From assembly GCF_000298215.1 (NCBI RefSeq), contig NZ_BAHD01000042.1:1-42061 (forward strand): DNA of 42,061 bases, read 5' to 3'. The notes beneath the pieces are model-generated. The model was not told the DNA's origin and made no database searches. It worked only from the letters and a program-made list of their open reading frames with translations. The stretch comes from Kineosphaera limosa NBRC 100340. GTDB lineage: Bacteria; Actinomycetota; Actinomycetes; Actinomycetales; Dermatophilaceae. The position numbers were made by a program, and so were the translations under genes. Shown here piece by piece: positions 18,463-25,969 of the stretch. Numbering within the stretch: the stretch's first letter is position 1; each line of letters begins with the position of its first letter.

Positions 18463-18498
18463 CACCCTGCCCGGCATCCTTACTTTCCTGGCAGGGTG
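18463..18498. terminator. Inverted repeat at the convergent ends of the Nfn and YihY genes
   Basis: CACCCTGCC (18463-18471) pairs with GGCAGGGTG (18490-18498) around an 18-nt spacer. It begins 17 nt after the Nfn stop and overlaps the last codons of the YihY gene. Position fits a terminator for the oxidoreductase operon; the long loop keeps confidence moderate. Confidence 0.45.
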
Positions 18499-19442
18499 GA
18501 TCGGTGGCGGGGGGTGAGTTGCCCGGGGTGAGTTTGCTCCGGGTGAGTTTGCTCCGAGGTGGCGACCCAGGCGGCGGCGAACATGACGACGCGGGAGAAG
18601 TAGTAGATCCAGACGAGCAGGATGAGCGCGATGCCGAAGGCCTGGAAGGCCGGCTGGCTGCTGGTCGAGGCGAGGAGCCACGTCGACGCCTGTTTGAGCG
18701 CCTCGAAGCCGAGGGCACCGAGCAGAGCCCCGCGGCGCACCGCGACGTCGCTGAACTGCGGCTCGCCGAGCAGCCGAAACATCGCGACGAAGAGCACGAC
18801 GTTGGCGACGATCCCGAGGGCGACGGAGCTGCCGGTGATCAGCCACGTCAGCCCCTCACCCAGGCCCAGCGCGTCACCGATCCGCCACGACGCCGCGGTG
18901 ACGATGCCGGCGAGGCCGACGCTGACGACGAGCACGACCCCGATGACCACGAGCATCACGAAATCCCGCGCGTAAGCGCGCACCAGCCCCGGCTGGTCGG
19001 CCTTAGGAGTGTCGAACATCGACTGCAGCGCCGAGCGCATGCTCGTGATCCAGCTCAGACCCGAGTAGAGCACCGCGAGGGAGCCGATGCCGGCGACCGG
19101 CCCGGCCGCCGCCTCCAGGGTGGCCAGCGACAACTGCCCGGGGCCGGTGCCGATCATCCCCGGCAACAGCAGTTGCAGGCCCTCGACGAGTTCCGTGCGC
19201 GCGTGCGGCATGTAGGCGCTGATGAAGCCGACGGCGGCGAAGGCCAACGCCAGCACGGGAAAGAACGACAGGAACGCGTAATAGGTGACCGCCGCCGCCA
19301 GGGTCGACCCCTCCCGCTCCCGGTAGTGCGCCACCGCCCGCACGACCCGGTCCAGCGGCCGCGACCTGGCTCGCGCCCGGTCGAGCAGCCGCTGCCCACG
19401 TTGCTGCTCCTGCGTTTCCACCCGCCGCACCTCTGCTCGCAC
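18480..19442 (-). CDS. YihY/UPF0761 family inner membrane protein
   Basis: A roughly 320-residue polytopic membrane protein of the YihY/BrkB family. The diagnostic segment REREGSTLAAAVTYYAFLSFFPVLALAFAAVGF is split over residues 40-75, and five more hydrophobic helices follow, ending in FGIALILLVWIYYFSRVVMFAAAWV. Start is uncertain: GTG 19442, 30 nt after the upstream gene's stop, or GTG 19421, which has AGAGGTG in front. The C-terminal tail SEQTHPEQTHPGQLTPRHR is encoded by an imperfect tandem DNA repeat (GGGTGAGTTTGCTCC, 18525-18560) and is probably non-essential. No clear function is established for the family. It ends a run of minus-strand membrane genes. Confidence 0.85.
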   Translation of the reverse strand: MRAEVRRVETQEQQRGQRLLDRARARSRPLDRVVRAVAHYREREGSTLAAAVTYYAFLSFFPVLALAFAAVGFISAYMPHARTELVEGLQLLLPGMIGTGPGQLSLATLEAAAGPVAGIGSLAVLYSGLSWITSMRSALQSMFDTPKADQPGLVRAYARDFVMLVVIGVVLVVSVGLAGIVTAASWRIGDALGLGEGLTWLITGSSVALGIVANVVLFVAMFRLLGEPQFSDVAVRRGALLGALGFEALKQASTWLLASTSSQPAFQAFGIALILLVWIYYFSRVVMFAAAWVATSEQTHPEQTHPGQLTPRHRSTLPGK

Positions 19443-19471
19443 GGGCCGAAGTGTAGGCGGGCCCCGATCTG

Positions 19472-19807
19472 TTAGGCGGGCCGTGGTGAGTACATGATGA
19501 CGGCCACCCCGACGAGGCAGATCAGGGCACCGGTGACGTCGTAGCGATCCGGGCGGAAGCCGTCGAGCACCATGCCCCAGACGAGCGAGCCGGCGACGAA
19601 GACGCCGCCGTAGGCGGCGAGGATTCGCCCGAAGTTGGCGTCCGGCTGCAGCGTGGCGACAAAGCCGTACAGGCCGAGCGCGATCACCCCGGCGCCGATC
19701 CAGATCCACCCGCGATGCTCCCGCACGCCCTGCCAGATCAACCAGGCCCCCCCGATCTCCGCGATTGCCGCGGCGACGAAGAGGGCGACAGATCTGAGCG
19801 TGTCCAC
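19472..19807 (-). CDS. YnfA/UPF0060 family small membrane protein
   Basis: A 111-residue protein with four predicted transmembrane helices. Family hallmarks are [62 protein letters not shown] and [23 protein letters not shown]. Related proteins belong to the drug/metabolite transporter-like group, but the role of UPF0060 is unsettled. GTG 19807 places the first helix at the usual distance; an in-frame ATG at 19825 would overlap the DUF4386 stop and is the alternative. Both options suggest translational coupling with the upstream gene, and therefore shared control by the TetR-type operators near 20600. Confidence 0.88.
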   Translation of the reverse strand: MDTLRSVALFVAAAIAEIGGAWLIWQGVREHRGWIWIGAGVIALGLYGFVATLQPDANFGRILAAYGGVFVAGSLVWGMVLDGFRPDRYDVTGALICLVGVAVIMYSPRPA

Positions 19808-19817
19808 GCCCGCGAGC

Positions 19818-20561
19818 CTAGCCATCCCCGGCACGCACCGTCGGGACCGTCGGCACGGCGGGCTCCGTCGGCACGGCGGGCAGCGTCGGCACGGCGGGCA
19901 GCGTCGGCACGGCGGGCAGCGTCGGCACGGCGGGCAGCCCTCCCGCGATGAGCGTGAACGCCAGGCCGAGCTCCCACGCGAAGACGGGGATGGCCGCGGC
20001 GGCCAGCGGCGCGGTGAGGCCGAACATCACGAGCAGGTTGCCGGCGCCGACCAACGGTCCGCCGATCAGGCCCAGCACCGAGATCACGCGTGGCACGAGC
20101 CGCCACCGATGCAGCAGGATCGCCAACAACACCGTGTGGATCGGCACGATGAGGCCGGGGCCGATGAGAAAGGTCCAGTCGTGCACGAGCCGCAGGGCCT
20201 GCGCGGCCTCCGCCGACAGCCCCGGTGCCGCCTGGGTCGCAGGTCGGGCCACGAGCGGCAGGAGGACGGCCACCCCGGTGAGGATGACCGACGACTCCAG
20301 GGCGCGTAGCGCGAGGTAGCCGGCCGCGACCGCGTGCGAATAGGCACGCACCAGCGGATAGAGCGCCATGCCCGTCCCGGTGACCGCGAGAGCGAGGACG
20401 ATCTCGAGCAGGCCGCCGAGCAGGACGGGCGAGCGGCCTGCGAGGGCGGCGTCGGGGTCGAAGCCCAGCCCGCCGTAGAGCAGGACGGCCGCGACCGACG
20501 TGACGTGCGTCAGCAGATACAGGCCGCCGGCGATCTGGGCGGTGGTGCGACGACTGAGCAT
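19818..20561 (-). CDS. DUF4386 family membrane protein with Pro/Ala repeat tail
   Basis: A 247-residue membrane protein. [27 protein letters not shown] at the start, an [25 protein letters not shown] segment near residue 75 and [24 protein letters not shown] near 140 fit the DUF4386 family, with six hydrophobic helices in all. The last 40 residues are a hexapeptide repeat, mostly LPAVPT, encoded by an 18-bp tandem DNA repeat. Start ATG 20561 has GGAG 5 nt upstream. It is divergent from the TetR gene across two matching palindromes and is the likely target of that repressor. Function of the family is unknown. Confidence 0.82.
   Translation of the reverse strand: MLSRRTTAQIAGGLYLLTHVTSVAAVLLYGGLGFDPDAALAGRSPVLLGGLLEIVLALAVTGTGMALYPLVRAYSHAVAAGYLALRALESSVILTGVAVLLPLVARPATQAAPGLSAEAAQALRLVHDWTFLIGPGLIVPIHTVLLAILLHRWRLVPRVISVLGLIGGPLVGAGNLLVMFGLTAPLAAAAIPVFAWELGLAFTLIAGGLPAVPTLPAVPTLPAVPTLPAVPTEPAVPTVPTVRAGDG
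19849..19938. repeat. 18-bp tandem repeat, five units
   Basis: Five head-to-tail units of GTCGGCACGGCGGGCAGC (units start at 19849, 19867, 19885, 19903 and 19921; the first differs in its last bases). Eighteen is a multiple of three, so the array stays in frame and encodes the LPAVPT repeats at the C-terminus of the DUF4386 protein. The near identity of units suggests recent slippage and likely strain-to-strain length variation. Confidence 0.95.
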
Positions 20562-20581
20562 GGCAGCTCCTCGAATGACTG

Positions 20582-20598
20582 GGTGTACGGCGTACACC
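20582..20598. promoter_or_regulatory. Palindromic operator 1 for the TetR-family regulator
   Basis: GGTGTAC-GGC-GTACACC is a perfect 7+3+7 palindrome 20 nt upstream of the DUF4386 start. A second copy with the same arms lies at 20617-20633. The same arms twice in one divergent promoter strongly suggest binding sites for the adjacent TetR protein. Confidence 0.8.
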
Positions 20599-20616
20599 TT
20601 TGGAGCTTCGACGGTA

Positions 20617-20633
20617 GGTGTACGATGTACACC
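20617..20633. promoter_or_regulatory. Palindromic operator 2 for the TetR-family regulator
   Basis: GGTGTAC-GAT-GTACACC has the same arms as operator 1 and differs only in the 3-nt centre. Centres are 35 nt apart. It ends 21 nt before the tetR ATG, so binding should also autoregulate tetR. Confidence 0.8.
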
Positions 20634-20654
20634 ACGTCAAGAGAGGAAGCGCTC

Positions 20655-21341
20655 ATGCCGCCACGCCCCCCTGGCCGACCTCCCCTGGACCGGGCGACGG
20701 TGCTGGCCGCGGCCGTGCAACTGGCAGACGCCGAGGGGGTCGACGCCATCAGCATGAGACACCTGGCCGACGCGCTGGACGTCGTGCCGATGGCGCTCTA
20801 CAAGCACGTGGGCGGCAAGGACGACCTGCTCGACGGCATGGTCGAGGCGGTCTTGCGCGAGATCCCCGGCCAGGCCCGGGAGGGCGACTGGAAGGCGCAG
20901 GTACGCGCGGCCATTCTGGCCGCGCGACGCGCGATCGGGGAGCACCCGTGGGCCCGCCGCGCGATCGAGACGCGCACCGTGCGCAGCCCCGCCGTCCTGG
21001 CCCACATGGAGTGCCTCGTCCAACACTTCCTGCGCGGGGGGTTGTCGGTCGACCTCACCCACCACGTCATGCACGCGCTCGGCAACCGGATCTGGGGCTT
21101 CAGCCCCGAGCTGTTTCCTGAAGGCTCGCCCGCCCCCGATGGCGCTCGGCGCACGACCGCATCGCCGGACCCCGGCGACTACCCGGGCATTCTCGCCATC
21201 TCCGCCGACGCTCGGGCCCGCCGCCCAGGAGCGTCCGCCTGCGACGAGGACTACGAGTTCACGTTCGCGCTCGACCTCATGCTCGACGCCGTCGAGCGCC
21301 TCCACACCGCCGGCTGGAGCTCAGGACCCACCCGTCTCTGA
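20655..21341 (+). CDS. TetR/AcrR-family transcriptional regulator
   Basis: A 228-residue repressor. The N-terminal helix-turn-helix domain is clear at residues 10-60: LDRATVLAAAVQLADAEGVDAIS then MRHLADALDVVPMALYKHVGGKDDLLDGMVEAV. The remaining 160 residues are helical and resemble the tetracycline-repressor-type C-terminal domain, which binds a small ligand that cannot be named here. ATG 20655 follows GAGAGGAAG. The gene is divergent from DUF4386-UPF0060(-YihY), and two identical-arm palindromes lie between, so it probably represses that membrane gene set and itself. Confidence 0.9.
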   Translation: MPPRPPGRPPLDRATVLAAAVQLADAEGVDAISMRHLADALDVVPMALYKHVGGKDDLLDGMVEAVLREIPGQAREGDWKAQVRAAILAARRAIGEHPWARRAIETRTVRSPAVLAHMECLVQHFLRGGLSVDLTHHVMHALGNRIWGFSPELFPEGSPAPDGARRTTASPDPGDYPGILAISADARARRPGASACDEDYEFTFALDLMLDAVERLHTAGWSSGPTRL

Positions 21342-21354
21342 TCCCCGCGTGTGC

Positions 21355-21371
21355 CCTGCCTGGTCGGCAGG
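21355..21371. terminator. Hairpin between convergent tetR and DUF488 genes
   Basis: CCTGCC (21355-21360), a TGGTC loop and GGCAGG (21366-21371) form a stem between two stop codons 31 nt apart. It can serve both strands. Confidence 0.6.
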
Positions 21372-21372
21372 C

Positions 21373-21942
21373 TCACTCGCTCGGGACGCCGCCGATGGGG
21401 TAGGTGACCAGCCCGTTGTCGTCGACGGCGGGCGTGGCGCCCCATTGGCCGAGCACGTGCGGGCGAGGCGGCTGGTCGGTCATGAGGTGCGACACCTGCC
21501 AGCCGCGGGCGGCCAGGGCGTTGGCGATGAGCAGCCGGTGGCAGCGCCACGGCATCGGCTCGCCGCACATGACGACGGTGCGCTGCCGGGCGGCCAGCTC
21601 CTCCAGCCGGGCCAGGCCGGCCGCGAACTCGGGGGTCAGGGTGTGGTCGGCGTAGTTGTGAAAGCTCTGGTTCTGCCACGCCGCGTTGATCGCCGGGTCG
21701 GCGTTCTGCTTGCGGCGGCGGCCGGCCAGCTCCGGCACGTGCAGGTAGTCGATGTCGGCTTCGCCGAGCCAGCGCCGCAGCTCGTCTTGACCGAACTGGG
21801 GGCTGCGCCGCGACCCGGGCTGCGCGCGCACATCGACGAGCGCCTCGATCCCCGGCCCGGCGAGGTTCGCCAGGACCTTGTCCTGCGGGCAGGTCCAGTG
21901 CCCCACCGTCCAGATCGATCTCGGCTCCGCAGGCTGCCCCAT
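21373..21942 (-). CDS. DUF488 family protein
   Basis: A 189-residue protein of the DUF488 family. IWTVGHWTCPQDKVLANL with ALVDVRAQPGSRRSPQFGQDELRRWL covers the N-terminal strand-helix unit, and VVMCGEPMPWRCHRLLIANAL at residues 130-150 is the conserved Cys-x7-Cys-His-Arg motif of the family. No enzymatic activity is established; the Cys/His pattern suggests a metal or thiol role. ATG 21942 has no strong ribosome binding site. It converges with tetR and shares no obvious operon. Confidence 0.87.
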   Translation of the reverse strand: MGQPAEPRSIWTVGHWTCPQDKVLANLAGPGIEALVDVRAQPGSRRSPQFGQDELRRWLGEADIDYLHVPELAGRRRKQNADPAINAAWQNQSFHNYADHTLTPEFAAGLARLEELAARQRTVVMCGEPMPWRCHRLLIANALAARGWQVSHLMTDQPPRPHVLGQWGATPAVDDNGLVTYPIGGVPSE

Positions 21943-22025
21943 GGCCCCACTATGACGCCGGGGCGGCCCAGCGCGGCCTTACCCGGTGGGCTGCGCGCCT
22001 ACCTCGACGCCCGCTTTCGCTCGAG

Positions 22026-22080
22026 GTAGCGGATTCTTGACGTACTGGGGATTTCGCGACCTCTGGGGTCACAGCGCGAA
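22026..22080. repeat. Dispersed repeat arm related to the element at 38.5 kb
   Basis: The first 21 nt (GTAGCGGATTCTTGACGTAC plus one T) match, as reverse complement and without mismatch, the right arm of the inverted-repeat element at 38634-38654. The next 10 nt (containing GGGATTT) match the sequence just inside that element's left arm at 38559-38568. A hairpin follows: TTCGCG (22053-22058) pairs with CGCGAA (22075-22080), with GACC/GGTC inside. The repeat lies in the 202-nt gap between the divergent DUF488 and hydrolase genes. Confidence 0.7.
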
Positions 22081-22144
22081 GGCACCGATCGGGGCGGGAG
22101 TTGTTTAGCGTCGAAGGGCAGCCAACAGTCAGGGGCTATGGGGC

Positions 22145-24289
22145 ATGCGCGAGTTCGACGACGAAAGAAGCCGGACGACACGGCGATTCGGACGAGGACA
22201 GTGGCGGCGAAAGTCGTCGGGGAGGTGGGTGTGGGCGGCGGTCGCGGTGGCGACCGCGGCCCTGGCGTTGTGGGGGTGGAGCGCCGCCGACCGGATCGTC
22301 CCGTCCGCCCTCGGGGCCTCGCTCCGCACGTTGGCCCCCGATCTGGGGATCGTCGCCGCGGTCGGGCTCGTGCTGTGGCTCGTCCTCCGGTTCGTTGTGG
22401 GGCGGTTCGTCGCGGTTCCGGCGGGCTTCGTCGCGGTGCTGCTCGCCTCACTCGTGCTGCTCGTGACGCTGAGCCCGGGGGCGAGCCGCGTCGGGTGGTG
22501 GGCGCTCGTCGCGATCGTCCTCGTGGGTGCGGTGGGCCTCGGCACGAGCCTTTGGGCGCTGACGCAGGGTGGGCGGCGCGCCGTCGCAGCGGTCTCGACG
22601 ATCGCGTCGGTGGCGCTCGTGGGGGGCACGTTCGCGTGGCTGCTCACGCCGACCGGGGCTCCTCCGGCGCCTCTCGCGCTGGGGCCGGCGACGGTGGATG
22701 TCACCGGAGATCCGGGGAGCCCCGGGAGCCTGCCGGTCAAGACCCTCGCCTACGGCAGCGGCACGGATCGGCTGCGCCCCGAGTATGCCGGTGGCGCGAG
22801 GTTCACGACGAAGCCCGTGGACCTGAGTCGGGTCATCACCGGCTGGACCGGCGACTCTGATCGCACACAACACTGGGGCTTCGACGCGACGCAGATCCCC
22901 CTCAACGCGCAGGTCTGGTATCCCGAGGGACCCGGCCCCTATCCGCTCGCGCTCATCCTCCACGGCAACAAGAGCAGCGTGGAGTTCTCCGAGGGCGGAT
23001 TCGCCTACCTCGCGGAGCGACTCGCGAGCCAGGGCACCGTCGTCGCGAGCATCGACGCGAACTTCCTCTCCACGACCCTGCTCGATCGCAGCGGCGGCAT
23101 CGGCGGCGCCGACCTCGCTCGCGCCCTGCTCCCGCTCGAGCACCTCGAGGCCTGGCGGCAGATCGCCACGGACGGCCCGCTGAAGGGCCGCGTCGACCTG
23201 ACGAAGGTGGCGCTCATCGGCCACTCGCGCGGCGGGGAGGCCGTCGCGGTCGCCGCCATGCTGCAGCCGCGCGACGCGGTGCCCGGGCAGGAGGACGTGC
23301 GCCTCGACTACGACGTGCCGATCCGCTCGGTCGTCGCGCTCGCCCCGGCGGACGGTCAGTTCACGGGCGCAGGGGCGAAGGTGCAGCTCAAGGGCGTCGA
23401 CTACCTCGCGATCCAGGGCAGTCACGACGTCGACGTCGCCTCGTTCGGCGGGCTCGACCAGCTCGCCCGCACCACGCTGGGCCGCGACGACCTCGGCGCG
23501 ACCCTCTATCTCGGCGGTGCCGATCACAGCCAGTTCAACACCCTGTGGGGCCGTCGCGACCTGGGCGACGGAGCCGCGAAGTACCTCATCGACACCGGCC
23601 GGCTCATCACCCCCGAGCAGCAGCGCGCCGCGACGATGGAGGCCGTCTCCGCCTTCCTCGCGACGACGCTGCGCGGGCAGGATCAGCGCAACCTCTTCGC
23701 CGACAACCGGACCGACGACCGTCTCCGCACGATCACGTCGCTGCGCTCGGGCCGCGACGTCGTGCTGCTCGACGCGCAGGCTCCCGACAAGGCGGTCGGC
23801 ACGAAGGGGGTGACGGTCTCCGGGTCGGGCCTGACCACGTGGGAGGTGGTGGCGCAGCCCCTGCGGTGGGGTCCGGGCGACAACCGGATCGTCCGCCTCG
23901 AGGGCTCCGGTGGCAGGCTCGACGTCCGACCCGCCGAGCCGGTCGCGATCGGCGCTCGCGGCTCCCTGCGACTCGACGTCGCCGCGGTCGACGGCAGCCA
24001 ACCGGCCGCGATCACAGTCGAGGTCACCGACGCGGCCGGACGCCGCGCGAGCGCAGGCGTCCGCGACATCCCGCCGCCGATCGTCGCCGACCCGCTCAAG
24101 GCGGCGTGGATGCGATCGGGCGCATCGAGCGAACCGGTCCTGCAGACCCGGGTCGTCTCCACCCGCGAATTCACCACGGCCAACCCCGAACTCGACCTGC
24201 GTCGGATCGCGACCGTCTCCGTCGTGCTCGCGCCGACCGGCGACCGCGAACTCCTCCTCGACCACCTGGTCGTCTCCCAGGGCGCTTGA
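22145..24289 (+). CDS. Membrane-anchored alpha/beta hydrolase
   Basis: A 714-residue protein. About five hydrophobic helices fill residues 28-175. After them comes an alpha/beta-hydrolase domain facing outside, judged from the last helix: oxyanion region YPLALILHGNKSS, nucleophile elbow GHSRGG with Ser361, acid candidates Asp428/Asp430 in GSHDVDV and His461 in GADHSQFN. These resemble PAF-acetylhydrolase/chlorophyllase-type esterases. Residues 530-714 form a beta-rich domain without a motif I know. Start ATG 22145 is the first Met before the basic, then hydrophobic N-terminus; GGGGC upstream is only a weak ribosome binding site. Substrate is unknown. Confidence 0.85.
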   Translation: MREFDDERSRTTRRFGRGQWRRKSSGRWVWAAVAVATAALALWGWSAADRIVPSALGASLRTLAPDLGIVAAVGLVLWLVLRFVVGRFVAVPAGFVAVLLASLVLLVTLSPGASRVGWWALVAIVLVGAVGLGTSLWALTQGGRRAVAAVSTIASVALVGGTFAWLLTPTGAPPAPLALGPATVDVTGDPGSPGSLPVKTLAYGSGTDRLRPEYAGGARFTTKPVDLSRVITGWTGDSDRTQHWGFDATQIPLNAQVWYPEGPGPYPLALILHGNKSSVEFSEGGFAYLAERLASQGTVVASIDANFLSTTLLDRSGGIGGADLARALLPLEHLEAWRQIATDGPLKGRVDLTKVALIGHSRGGEAVAVAAMLQPRDAVPGQEDVRLDYDVPIRSVVALAPADGQFTGAGAKVQLKGVDYLAIQGSHDVDVASFGGLDQLARTTLGRDDLGATLYLGGADHSQFNTLWGRRDLGDGAAKYLIDTGRLITPEQQRAATMEAVSAFLATTLRGQDQRNLFADNRTDDRLRTITSLRSGRDVVLLDAQAPDKAVGTKGVTVSGSGLTTWEVVAQPLRWGPGDNRIVRLEGSGGRLDVRPAEPVAIGARGSLRLDVAAVDGSQPAAITVEVTDAAGRRASAGVRDIPPPIVADPLKAAWMRSGASSEPVLQTRVVSTREFTTANPELDLRRIATVSVVLAPTGDRELLLDHLVVSQGA

Positions 24290-24355
24290 CCGGAAGCAGA
24301 GGTGGGTGCCCCGGGATGCGCCGCGCAGGACAGCGCGCGGTGACGCGATGGGGAC

Positions 24356-24379
24356 CCGCCGTGCCAGTCACTGGCGGGA
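24356..24379. terminator. Hairpin after the hydrolase gene
   Basis: CCCGCC (24356-24361) pairs with GGCGGG (24374-24379), and CAG/CTG pairs extend inside. It lies 66 nt after the hydrolase stop and 12 nt before the convergent Imm5-like stop, so it can serve both. No T-run. Confidence 0.4.
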
Positions 24380-24391
24380 AACTCGATTCGG

Positions 24392-24907
24392 CTATTCCGC
24401 GAAGACCAACCAGCAGATGTCGTTGCGACGCGCCTGGTCGTCGATGACGAGCGCACGGATCTGGTCAGGGAGTTGTGCCCGCTGCCAGCGGCACTCGGCG
24501 CGGCCGGCGGCGTCGGACTCGGCACGCGGCACCGACGCACGCACGGCCTTGATCGCATACGCGGCCGCCCCGAGGTCGTGCTCCGCGACATGCGCGACGA
24601 CCGCCGCCTGACCCGCGGCGTACGCGGCGAACCGCGCCGCACCGCGCAGCGGTCGCGCCGCCCCCATCGCGTGACCGCCGAGGGCCCGCGTCTGCATCAT
24701 CGGCAGCTCGCCCGCCACCCACGACCGGGCCGCCGCGATCGCTTCACGTGGCCGCGGGTCGTCGGGCACCGCGGCCTCGAACAGCGGAAGGACATGCTCG
24801 GCGCACGTCGCCGCCCACAGGGCCAGCAGGTGGTGGTCCTCGTCGGTCAGCGTGCCCCCACGCCGGATCGTCACGAGCCGCGGATCCCGCACCTTCGGCA
24901 GAATCAC
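24392..24907 (-). CDS. Imm5-like putative immunity protein
   Basis: A 171-residue, Ala-rich helical protein. It starts with ILPKVRDPRLVTIRRGGTLTDEDHHLLALWAATCAEHVL split over residues 2-40, then DPRPREAIAAARSWVAGE, HAMGAARPLRGAARFAAYAAGQAA and HVAEHDLGAAAYAIKAVRAS. This is the pattern of proteins often annotated as putative immunity protein (Imm5-like). No toxin gene is next to it. The name comes from domain association in polymorphic toxin loci, so the function here is open. A second copy of the same domain is fused to an Arr domain 2 kb away. Start GTG 24907 is preceded too closely by GAGGA, so the true start may differ. Confidence 0.72.
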   Translation of the reverse strand: MILPKVRDPRLVTIRRGGTLTDEDHHLLALWAATCAEHVLPLFEAAVPDDPRPREAIAAARSWVAGELPMMQTRALGGHAMGAARPLRGAARFAAYAAGQAAVVAHVAEHDLGAAAYAIKAVRASVPRAESDAAGRAECRWQRAQLPDQIRALVIDDQARRNDICWLVFAE

Positions 24908-25004
24908 TCCTCGGAATCCAAGATCGTCACCAGCCGAACCTACGGGAGGCGACCCCGACTGTCGTCCTCAGATCTCTCGACGGTCCGGCCGTCGGCGGCG
25001 GTCG

Positions 25005-25595
25005 TCACCGACCGTGGAGGTAGTCGTGCGCCAGGCCGACGAGGTCACGCTCACGGTCGAAGCCGCGCGCGACGACAAGAGCCGAAAGATCACGGACTCG
25101 CGCCACGTCCGCCTCGGTCAGCGTCGGGCGGAGCGCGACCAGGTCGGCGGCATCCTGCGGTCGGAGGTCGTCGTCGCGGGCCAGCAGCTTCAGCACGACG
25201 AGCTCGGCCGGACCGGCGACCGGCACCACGAGTCCCGGCACGATCTCCAATGCCGTCGCGGCCGTGACGATCTCCGGCTCGATCCCGGAGGACGCGAAAA
25301 GAAGGTCGACGAGAATCCCGCCCGAGACCGGGGAGACGAGGCGCACAGTGGCCAGCCGATCCCGGTATTCGTGCTCGACGACCGAGGTCACGGTGTAGCC
25401 GAGATTCCGCAGCTCGAGGGCCGTGCGCTCCGCGGACGCGTCGTCATCGACCAGGACACACACATCGACATCGCGAGTGAATCGAGGCTCCACCCACACG
25501 GACACCGCGAACCCACCGATCAACGCCCACGCCGCCTGCATCCGATCGAGATCGCGTGCCAGCTGGGTCAGCGACTCGGCGAGGGCATTGGTCAT
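25005..25595 (-). CDS. MenT/AbiEii-like nucleotidyltransferase toxin
   Basis: A 196-residue nucleotidyltransferase-fold protein. The active-site motif GG-x(10)-T-R-D-V-D is visible in ALIGGFAVSVWVEPRFTRDVD at residues 26-46, and ILVDLLFASSGIEPEIV and GPAELVVLKLLARDDDLRPQDAADL follow, as in AbiEii/MenT-type proteins. Such toxins transfer nucleotides to tRNA or serine residues and stop translation. A 73-residue gene overlaps its start by ATGA and is the likely antitoxin. Size and layout resemble the small-antitoxin MenAT type of mycobacteria more than the large AbiEi/AbiEii pair. Toxicity is inferred from family and layout. Confidence 0.8.
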   Translation of the reverse strand: MTNALAESLTQLARDLDRMQAAWALIGGFAVSVWVEPRFTRDVDVCVLVDDDASAERTALELRNLGYTVTSVVEHEYRDRLATVRLVSPVSGGILVDLLFASSGIEPEIVTAATALEIVPGLVVPVAGPAELVVLKLLARDDDLRPQDAADLVALRPTLTEADVARVRDLSALVVARGFDRERDLVGLAHDYLHGR

Positions 25596-25813
25596 CGGCC
25601 GAGGCCTCCCAGGGGTCGCGGGTAGGGCCGGCCGGGGCAGTCGCCGAGAAGGGCGCCGGGGCGCTCCTGGCGCCAGCGCTCGACGGCGGCCTGCACCGCA
25701 GCGTCGTCGAGGTCGGGCTGCTCGCGACGCAGACGGGCTCGCATCATCTGTTCACCCAGGTCAGCCAGGTCGAGCGCGACGCGGAGTCGCTCCTGCGGGC
25801 TGCTCAGAGACAT
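25592..25813 (-). CDS. Small partner (probable antitoxin) of the nucleotidyltransferase
   Basis: A 73-residue charged, helical protein: LSSPQERLRVALDLADLGEQMM followed by RRE, then DDAAVQAAVERWRQERPGA and a Pro/Gly-rich C-terminus. It has no helix-turn-helix. Its stop overlaps the toxin start (ATGA), the usual antitoxin-first order. A TTATGCT sequence lies about 10 nt upstream of ATG 25813 with no ribosome binding site between, which fits a leaderless transcript. The antitoxin role is inferred from position; the sequence matches a small protein commonly placed before this kind of nucleotidyltransferase. Confidence 0.7.
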   Translation of the reverse strand: MSLSSPQERLRVALDLADLGEQMMRARLRREQPDLDDAAVQAAVERWRQERPGALLGDCPGRPYPRPLGGLGR

Positions 25814-25969
25814 GGCCGAAGCATAACGAGAGGGGGCGTCCAGCCCGTGACGTCGGCGTTCCGCGCCGGCGCTTCACGATTCCTCTGTGACAGCAGTCGG
25901 GGGGGCACTCCACGGTGTCGCCGTACAGTGCTCGGGATTCCCCTCTCCGCCCAGAGAAGTGAGTGCATC

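Noticed and set aside
19849-19938. CRISPR-like array
   Set aside because: Units are directly adjacent without spacers and encode a peptide repeat in frame.
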